A stretch of DNA of 20,228 nt from contig JAJBBL010000222.1 of the NCBI GenBank assembly GCA_020532365.1, positions 1-20,228 on the forward strand, written 5' to 3'. This stretch comes from Candidatus Cloacimonadota bacterium (lineage in GTDB: Bacteria > Cloacimonadota > Cloacimonadia > Cloacimonadales > JAJBBL01). Below are positions 15,544 through 20,228 of the stretch, in pieces (positions within the stretch are counted from its first letter, which is position 1; every line of letters starts with the position of its first letter). Both the position numbers and the translations under genes were made by a program. Under the pieces are notes generated by a model. The model was not told where the DNA came from. It made no database searches and saw nothing but the letters and a program-made list of their open reading frames with translations.

Positions 15544-18099
15544 TCATTTTAGAATATGGATATAGGTGTTATCTGTAGTGAAATAAGTAGCGGCAAGCTC
15601 TTCAATATCGTCTCTGTTAACATTCAAGAGTCTCTTTTCTCTTTCGAGGTAATATTCATAGGTGTAGCCCAATACTTTAATCATAGCGAGTGATGTAGAT
15701 TGGCTAAGCACACTCTCTTCTGAGCGGAGTCGATTACCTCTAATAGTATTTTTAGCGATTTGCAACTCTTCATCGGTGACCCCATTAACACTAACGTCGT
15801 TTAAAACCTCTCTTATAATCTTCAATGAGTGTTTCCATTTATTGCGATCCACAAGAGCGCTAACGGCGTAAAATCCCATATCTTGTAGAGGGAGGTAATC
15901 AAATCCAACAGAGTAGGCGTATCCCCAGTTTTCACGGAGCTCAGTAAACAGCCTTGAGTTCATATCTCCGCCGATTATTTGGCTAAGGACGTTAAAAGCG
16001 GTGCTTTTCATAGTTTCTTTTGCAGGGGTTGCGTATCCTCCCAGGTGGATAATAGTTTGTTGATTATCCAGTAGCTCTCCCACTTTGTAGAGTTTACCAG
16101 GGTTAAGAATAATGTCAGCCGGTATTTTAGTTGTCGGTTTAGCCGGTTGATTGAAGACGCGATTACAGTAGTAAAGCGTATTTTCAAAGTCAAAGTCACC
16201 TACAATAGCCAGAGTCATCTCGGAGATGGAGTAGTAATTTTGGAACCATTCGATCATTTTTTTACGACTAATATTTTTAAGCTCTGTTTTCCCCCCTTCT
16301 TTATCGATAAGGTTACTTTCGATGCCAAAGAGTTGTTTTTTCCAGAGATAGCTGGCGTAATGTGCCGGATAGTCTTTAGCTCTTTCGAGTGCACTGATAA
16401 GTGTTCTTCTCACATTTTCGATATGTTCTTGAGGGAAGGTAGAGGAGAGCATAATTTCAGCCAAGAGATCGAGAGAGGTAGTTAGAAGTTCTGGGAAGCA
16501 CTTGATTTTGAGAACTGTAATCTCTTCGTGAGTCGAGATATCCAACTGTATCCCGTGTTTGGAGCAATATTCTATCATTTGCTCGTGAGAAAATTTTTCA
16601 TTCCCATAGAGCAGCATAGTAGAGGTCAGAAAGTTGACCCCTCTCGTTTTACGCCGCTCGTTGAGCTGTGAGACAGGGAATGCTGCGGTAATACCGATAG
16701 TAGGTCTACCGGTCATTCTTTTAAAGAGTATATTAGTTCCATTCTCTAACTGAGTCTCGTAATAATTTGCCTTTATCTCACCATTCTCAATTCTTCTTTC
16801 TTGGAGTATTTCGACCTGTTTTTGGATTTTCGAGGTCAGGCTAAACTTCTTTCCAAGATGATATATGCCTAACTTATCAAAAGTGTAGTATTGTTTAACC
16901 ATCTCTTGTAGCTGTGATTCAGTGACTGAGTTGATCAAGTTTGGATATTCGATAAATGTTTTGTAGTCACCCAACAGCTCTTCAGAGCCCAAGCTCATAC
17001 CGAGGTATTGCATATACTCCAAGGAATAGCGGTGTGAGTGCATAAGCTCAGTTTTGACCTCTTTGAACTCATCTATACTGAACCCCAAATGTCTTATCCG
17101 GTCAAACTCTTCCAGGAAGATATTGATTATCTTTTCTACGTTTGCACTATCAGTCGGCATCACCATTATAATCGATATACCAGAGTTACTCCCAGTATAC
17201 GAATCGACTCTAATCTGTTCCACCAAACGCTCTTTTATATACAGCCTCTTATGAAGTCTTGATTTTTTACCAACTGCAAAGATACGTGTGATTATGCCCA
17301 GTGCGTGAGAGTTTGGATCTTTGTCTGACAGCTCCGGTAGGGCGAAAGCTAAGACAGGCTTAGAGATTTTTTTTACGACTGAATTTATGGAGAGTTTGGC
17401 AGGGTAGACAGTTTTGTAGTCGGCAAACTCAATTTCAGCCCCTTTTATCCAATCGCCGAAAAGCTCATCAACATACTTCAGTAGCTCATCCTCTTCGAAA
17501 TCACCAGAGACGACTAAGAAGCAGTTTTGTGGTATATAGTATTTCTTATAAAACTCTTTCAGCTCTTCATATTTTGAGTTTTGGATCGATTCTTTAGTCC
17601 CTATTATCGGTTTTTTATAAGGGCTTTGCTCAAAATACATCAGAGGCACACGTTCGACAAAATACTCATCCGGATCATTATTATACTGATTAATCTCTTC
17701 TAAGATAACCCCTTTTTCTACCTTGAAATCTCCTTTAGAAAAGTTTGAATGTCTAACTAACTGGCTTAGCAAGTCCATCCCATCTTTTAGAAACATAGAG
17801 GATAGGGTTAAATAGAAGCAGGTAGAGTCAAACTCGGTATAAGCGTTGATATTACTACCGAGAAAAGAGGCTCTGACCGAGAGCTCATTGTCTGGATATT
17901 TATTGGTCGACTTAAATACCAAGTGTTCTGTGAAGTGTGAGTATCCCGCTTCATTCTCTTTTTCCCAGCAGGAGCCCATTCTAACAAGTAATTGCATTGA
18001 AACTACAGGGTGATTACGATTTGGTGTGTATATAACTTTGAACCCATTTTTCAGGGTTATTGATTTAACAGCTTCTAAAATCTTCTCTTCTCTTAACAA
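15544..18099 (-). CDS. M16-family (pitrilysin/insulinase-like) zinc metallopeptidase, two-domain
   Basis: This 851-residue protein contains two M16 units. The N-terminal unit carries the inverted zinc motif HFTEH (His55, Glu58, His59) and the distal Glu ligand about 75 residues later in GVILEEINQYNND (Glu134/135), so it should be catalytic. The C-terminal unit (about 445-851) lacks HxxEH but has the substrate-pocket Arg/Tyr segment SRLFTELRENWGYAYS (about 715-730). The arrangement matches clamshell M16 peptidases that degrade or process peptides held in a closed chamber. There is no signal peptide or membrane helix, so a cytoplasmic location is likely. The start is TTG at 18099, backed by a strong GAGGAG 7 nt upstream inside the gap after folE2; no ATG near that point fits the N-terminal homology. 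It lies between folE2 (15 bp away) and the activase gene (17 bp away). The substrate is unknown. Confidence 0.92.
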   Translation of the reverse strand: MLREEKILEAVKSITLKNGFKVIYTPNRNHPVVSMQLLVRMGSCWEKENEAGYSHFTEHLVFKSTNKYPDNELSVRASFLGSNINAYTEFDSTCFYLTLSSMFLKDGMDLLSQLVRHSNFSKGDFKVEKGVILEEINQYNNDPDEYFVERVPLMYFEQSPYKKPIIGTKESIQNSKYEELKEFYKKYYIPQNCFLVVSGDFEEDELLKYVDELFGDWIKGAEIEFADYKTVYPAKLSINSVVKKISKPVLAFALPELSDKDPNSHALGIITRIFAVGKKSRLHKRLYIKERLVEQIRVDSYTGSNSGISIIMVMPTDSANVEKIINIFLEEFDRIRHLGFSIDEFKEVKTELMHSHRYSLEYMQYLGMSLGSEELLGDYKTFIEYPNLINSVTESQLQEMVKQYYTFDKLGIYHLGKKFSLTSKIQKQVEILQERRIENGEIKANYYETQLENGTNILFKRMTGRPTIGITAAFPVSQLNERRKTRGVNFLTSTMLLYGNEKFSHEQMIEYCSKHGIQLDISTHEEITVLKIKCFPELLTTSLDLLAEIMLSSTFPQEHIENVRRTLISALERAKDYPAHYASYLWKKQLFGIESNLIDKEGGKTELKNISRKKMIEWFQNYYSISEMTLAIVGDFDFENTLYYCNRVFNQPAKPTTKIPADIILNPGKLYKVGELLDNQQTIIHLGGYATPAKETMKSTAFNVLSQIIGGDMNSRLFTELRENWGYAYSVGFDYLPLQDMGFYAVSALVDRNKWKHSLKIIREVLNDVSVNGVTDEELQIAKNTIRGNRLRSEESVLSQSTSLAMIKVLGYTYEYYLEREKRLLNVNRDDIEELAATYFTTDNTYIHILK

Positions 18100-18114
18100 C
18101 GAAAAACTCCTCGT

Positions 18115-18888
18115 TTATTTTTCCCATTCTATACAAGCATAAGCGTTATGATTATGAATCGATTCAAAGTTTTCAGACGATACTTTGAATGCAGTTATTC
18201 TACCATCATTCTTTAATAGTAGAGCTAAGTCACGGACTATATCTTCGACAAATTTTGGATTATCGTATCCCTTTTCGGTGACATACTTCTCGTCAACCCG
18301 TTTCAATAGAGGATATACCTCACAACTGGCAACTTGCTCCACATATTCAATAACCTCTTCTAACCAAATAAAACCATCATAATTCAGCTCAACTTTAACT
18401 ACCGACCTCTGATTATGTGCCCCGTAATCACTCATCTCTTTAGAGCAGGGACAGACCGTAGTTATCGGCACTTCAACGCCGATAGTAAGCTTAAAAGTCT
18501 CTCCGTATGAGGCTAAAAAGAAAGCATCATAGCTCAAAAGCGATTCGATACCGCTCACCGGTGCCCTCTTTTTGATGAAATAAGGGAACTTAAGGTTCAT
18601 ATAAGCACGGTCTGCAGTGAGCTTTTTCTTCACGGTTTTAAGGATATCGGGCAAGTTTTCAACCAAATCCTTTTCGTGATATTTATTCAGCACCTCTATG
18701 AAGCGACTCATATGAGTTCCGCGATTATAGTGGGGTAGTTCAACAAAAAAGTCAATATCTGCTATAGTTTGTTGCAGTTCATTATCTCTGTCTTGCACGA
18801 CGATTGGATATTTCAGGTCTTTTACGCCGACCTTATCTATTTTTTGATTTCTATTATCTTGTCTACTCTGAATATCTTTGTCTATCAT
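18115..18888 (-). CDS. folE2: GTP cyclohydrolase FolE2 (type IB)
   Basis: This 257-residue enzyme of the COG1469/FolE2 family converts GTP to 7,8-dihydroneopterin triphosphate, the first step of folate synthesis and also of queuosine-type deazapurine synthesis. The family's signature is clear: VPITTVCPCSKEMSDYGAHN (about 140-159), containing Cys146, Cys148 and His159, then FVED with Glu215 and IHNHNAY (about 244-250). His159 matches the numbering I recall for the Neisseria enzyme. Unlike FolE, this family does not depend strictly on zinc. The ATG at 18888 overlaps the apbE stop (ATGA, 18885-18888), with AAGGA 7 nt upstream, so translation is probably coupled to apbE. No other folate or queuosine gene is in the window, so which pathway it feeds cannot be told. 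Confidence 0.95.
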   Translation of the reverse strand: MIDKDIQSRQDNRNQKIDKVGVKDLKYPIVVQDRDNELQQTIADIDFFVELPHYNRGTHMSRFIEVLNKYHEKDLVENLPDILKTVKKKLTADRAYMNLKFPYFIKKRAPVSGIESLLSYDAFFLASYGETFKLTIGVEVPITTVCPCSKEMSDYGAHNQRSVVKVELNYDGFIWLEEVIEYVEQVASCEVYPLLKRVDEKYVTEKGYDNPKFVEDIVRDLALLLKNDGRITAFKVSSENFESIHNHNAYACIEWEK

Positions 18889-19880
18889 TCTCCATTCCTT
18901 ATATATTTCTTAATCCCTTCTGTTCTGAGCGATACAATTTCATCATCAATATAGTAAAAGAGGATCCCATCAACGTTATTAACCGACTTAATTAGTTCGA
19001 TCCCTTTTTCCGGTGGCAACAGAAAAACAGAGGTCGATATAACATCTGCTAAAGTTGCGTCAGGTGCCAGTATAGTCGCAGAAATAATGTAGTCAACAGG
19101 GTATCCATCTTTTGGACTGATGATATGATGATACTTTTTCCCCTCATACTCAAAATATCGTTCATAATCACCAGAGGTGACTACTGAGCCGGTATCAAGC
19201 TCCAAGACTTCTATCATTTCGCTTGGTGAGCGGGGATGTTGGACACCTATTTTAAGAGGTTTTTTATGTTCACCAAAGACCCTAATGTCTCCGCCGGCAT
19301 TGATAATACCAGCTTCAGCACCGCTTTCAATGGCATATTCAATACACTTATCAACTATATAACCTTTGGCGATACTACCAAGATTGAGGCGCATCCCTTG
19401 CGGCTTTGAGAGGGTCGTTTTGCTGAGTGACAACTTAGAAAAACCGGTCAACTCCAAAGCTGCAGCTATCGAGTCTGCTGGAGGGGGATAGGTGCGTCCG
19501 CCACCCCATAAATCGCTTAAGACACCAATTGTGACGTCATACATACCATCAGTTAATTGGTGGTATTTTTTAGCAATCGATAAGATCTCGTGATACTCAT
19601 CGTCGATGACAAATTCATTCTCATTGCCATAATTCATCAGCCCTAACTCACCTTCTCTATTATAGTATGAAAACTTTTTATCATACTTTTCCATAAGGTC
19701 AAAGGTCTGATCAACTATATCAGAGACGTCATTTTGCTTGCTTGTGAGGGTTATTTCAACAAAAGTTCCCATCAGTATTCTCGTTTTTGAATCAGTAAAC
19801 GTCTGATTCCGGTATCTATACACACCGATAGCAAAAAGCGCTATGATGATCGCAATATTGAGTATATTTCTTTTTTTCAT
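18885..19880 (-). CDS. apbE: FAD:protein FMN transferase (ApbE)
   Basis: This 331-residue ApbE-family flavin transferase, in known members, attaches FMN covalently to Thr/Ser of extracytoplasmic or membrane flavoproteins such as NqrB/NqrC or RnfG/RnfD. A single hydrophobic segment at about 7-21 after MKKRN acts as signal peptide or anchor; no lipobox Cys is visible, unlike many ApbE proteins. The family motifs follow: RILMGTFVEITL (34-45), TDGMYDVTIGVLSDLWGGG (110-128), LNLGSIAKGYIVDK (165-178), NAGGDIRVFG (194-203), VVTSGDYERYFE (233-244), HHIISPKDGYPV (251-262), and the Mg-ligand pair Asp279/Thr283 in LADVISTSVFLL. The ATG at 19880 has AAGGATGGAAAG just upstream. No flavinylated target protein is encoded in the window. 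It is the first gene of the operon with folE2, the M16 peptidase and the activase. Confidence 0.95.
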   Translation of the reverse strand: MKKRNILNIAIIIALFAIGVYRYRNQTFTDSKTRILMGTFVEITLTSKQNDVSDIVDQTFDLMEKYDKKFSYYNREGELGLMNYGNENEFVIDDEYHEILSIAKKYHQLTDGMYDVTIGVLSDLWGGGRTYPPPADSIAAALELTGFSKLSLSKTTLSKPQGMRLNLGSIAKGYIVDKCIEYAIESGAEAGIINAGGDIRVFGEHKKPLKIGVQHPRSPSEMIEVLELDTGSVVTSGDYERYFEYEGKKYHHIISPKDGYPVDYIISATILAPDATLADVISTSVFLLPPEKGIELIKSVNNVDGILFYYIDDEIVSLRTEGIKKYIRNGE

Positions 19881-19926
19881 CTACTTTCCATCCTTTGGGC
19901 AACACCTCAAGTTTTTCCTATCATTT

Positions 19927-19955
19927 CATCAAATATTAGTCATAAAAATTGTCAA
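19927..19955 (-). promoter_or_regulatory. Candidate promoter of the apbE operon
   Basis: On the minus strand a perfect -35 hexamer TTGACA (19955 down to 19950) lies about 70 bp before the apbE ATG. At a 17-nt spacer the -10 position reads TTGATG, a poor match; AT-rich alternatives such as AATATT sit too close (13 nt). The placement is right, but only the -35 box is good. Confidence 0.25.
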
Positions 19956-20113
19956 CTCAAAGGATGAACTTGAAAACAGGTTAGCTGTCTCAAAAGGGTA
20001 AATAATTGCCTTTTTTCGTTCCCTAAAAGCCTTCTGATTTCGACTAATTTAATCACCTATTTTAAAGCTGTTTTCTAACCATCATCTAAGGGGAATGTAA
20101 GGGGGATACTCGT

Positions 20114-20137
20114 AGGCGGCTATGGTCCGCCTTTTTT
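20114..20137 (+). terminator. Rho-independent terminator without an obvious gene in front of it
   Basis: A perfect 6-bp GC-rich stem, AGGCGG (20114-20119) and CCGCCT (20127-20132), closes a 7-nt loop and is followed at once by six T (20132-20137). It works only on the plus strand; on the minus strand the A run comes first. No plus-strand gene ends here, since apbE to the left is on the opposite strand. It may therefore end a small RNA made from 19881-20113, act as a leader attenuator for a gene to the right of the window, or block antisense transcription into apbE. Confidence 0.7.
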
Positions 20138-20160
20138 CTGGAAAGTATAGATAACTTGTC

Positions 20161-20220
20161 AAGATCAGGATGATCTTAAGGCTGGCGTAAAAGAGAGTAA
20201 GCCGCCTTAGGCTTCGAGCC
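20161..20220. repeat. Three tandem hairpins (structured RNA or palindromic element), cut by window edge
   Basis: Hairpin 1: AAGATC (20161-20166) and GATCTT (20172-20177), loop of 5. Hairpin 2: AAGGC plus GGC (20178-20186, one bulged T) with GCCGCCTT (20201-20208), loop of 14. Hairpin 3: GGCT (20210-20213) and AGCC (20217-20220), loop of 3. The stems sit almost end to end over 60 bp. In addition, AGCCGCCT (20200-20207) is the exact reverse complement of AGGCGGCT in the terminator arm (20114-20121), so alternative pairings are possible. I do not recognise the family. Confidence 0.55.
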
Positions 20221-20228
20221 AATCTCGT

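Larger units (their letters stand above)
19881..20228. other. Intergenic region upstream of apbE, no supported gene
   Basis: These 348 bp contain no coding region I can support. On the minus strand one frame is open from the window edge to a TGA at 20082-20084 (48 codons, no start seen). It could be the tail of a truncated upstream gene, but its composition is unlike the neighbouring proteins, it runs straight through the hairpin cluster, and a frame of that length is expected by chance. The right part (20100-20221) is rich in palindromes, listed separately. The promoter of the apbE operon should lie in the left part. Confidence 0.6.

Noticed and set aside
19992..20016. AAAAGG/CCTTTT inverted repeat with a T run, a possible terminator on either strand
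   Set aside because: The stem has only two G-C pairs and an 11-nt loop; too weak to call.
20067..20080. A GG-N10-GC match on the minus strand upstream of apbE (sigma-54-like core)
   Set aside because: Only the four core bases fit; the surrounding consensus (TGGCAC and TTGC) does not, and one such match in about 350 bp is expected by chance.
20137..20220. Possible RNase P RNA: GGAAAGT (about 20140-20146), and a stretch near 20187-20206 resembling the AGAGAG...CCGCC part of bacterial RNase P
   Set aside because: The nearly invariant continuation of the first motif (CCGGGC) is missing, a terminator hairpin stands where the 5' part should be, and the stems do not follow RNase P order. The similarity is probably chance.
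20082..20228. Minus-strand open frame of 48 codons running in from the right edge
   Set aside because: No start is visible, no family is recognised, and the frame crosses several perfect hairpins. A frame of this length at an edge is unremarkable. It remains possible that it is the tail of a gene outside the window.

Overview
The window looks like chromosomal DNA from a Gram-negative, probably anaerobic bacterium. The Gram-negative reading rests on a TolC-type outer-membrane channel, a lipoprotein adaptor and a heptosyltransferase-type (GT9) enzyme. The hint of anaerobic life is an activator ATPase of the 2-hydroxyacyl-CoA dehydratase type, a family of oxygen-sensitive iron-sulfur proteins. 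The DNA is AT-rich with short intergenic gaps and uses standard stop codons. I cannot name the phylum with confidence; this mix would fit FCB-type lineages such as Cloacimonadota, or deltaproteobacterial-like groups, and that is inference only.

Layout. Positions 1-1800 are on the plus strand: the 3' part of alaS (its 5' end lies outside the window), followed after 5 bp by a GT9 glycosyltransferase. Every other gene, from 19880 down to 1879, is on the minus strand. The two gene sets converge on a good intrinsic terminator at 1823-1861.

In minus-strand order there are three blocks. Block 1 (19880 to 14759) is apbE, folE2, a two-domain M16 zinc peptidase and an HgdC-like activase, with a 4-bp overlap or gaps of 15-17 bp, so very likely one operon. 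Block 2 (14655 to 7738) is a soluble hybrid PAS/GAF histidine kinase, a membrane-bound histidine kinase and an NtrC-type sigma-54 activator: a two-kinase, one-regulator signalling set. Block 3 (7435 to 1879) encodes a complete tripartite RND efflux pump: TolC channel, lipoprotein adaptor and inner-membrane RND transporter. The adjacency suggests that block 2 may control block 3, but I found no convincing -24/-12 sigma-54 promoter in the 302 bp in front of the pump genes.

The 348 bp right of apbE contain no gene I can support. They hold a plus-strand terminator hairpin with no obvious cognate gene, then three hairpins in tandem running to the window edge, possibly a structured RNA or palindromic element. 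Most of the window is conventional. The best leads are that palindrome cluster, the activase encoded without a dehydratase, and the two-kinase operon next to the pump. No CRISPR array, rRNA, tRNA, insertion sequence or phage gene was seen.
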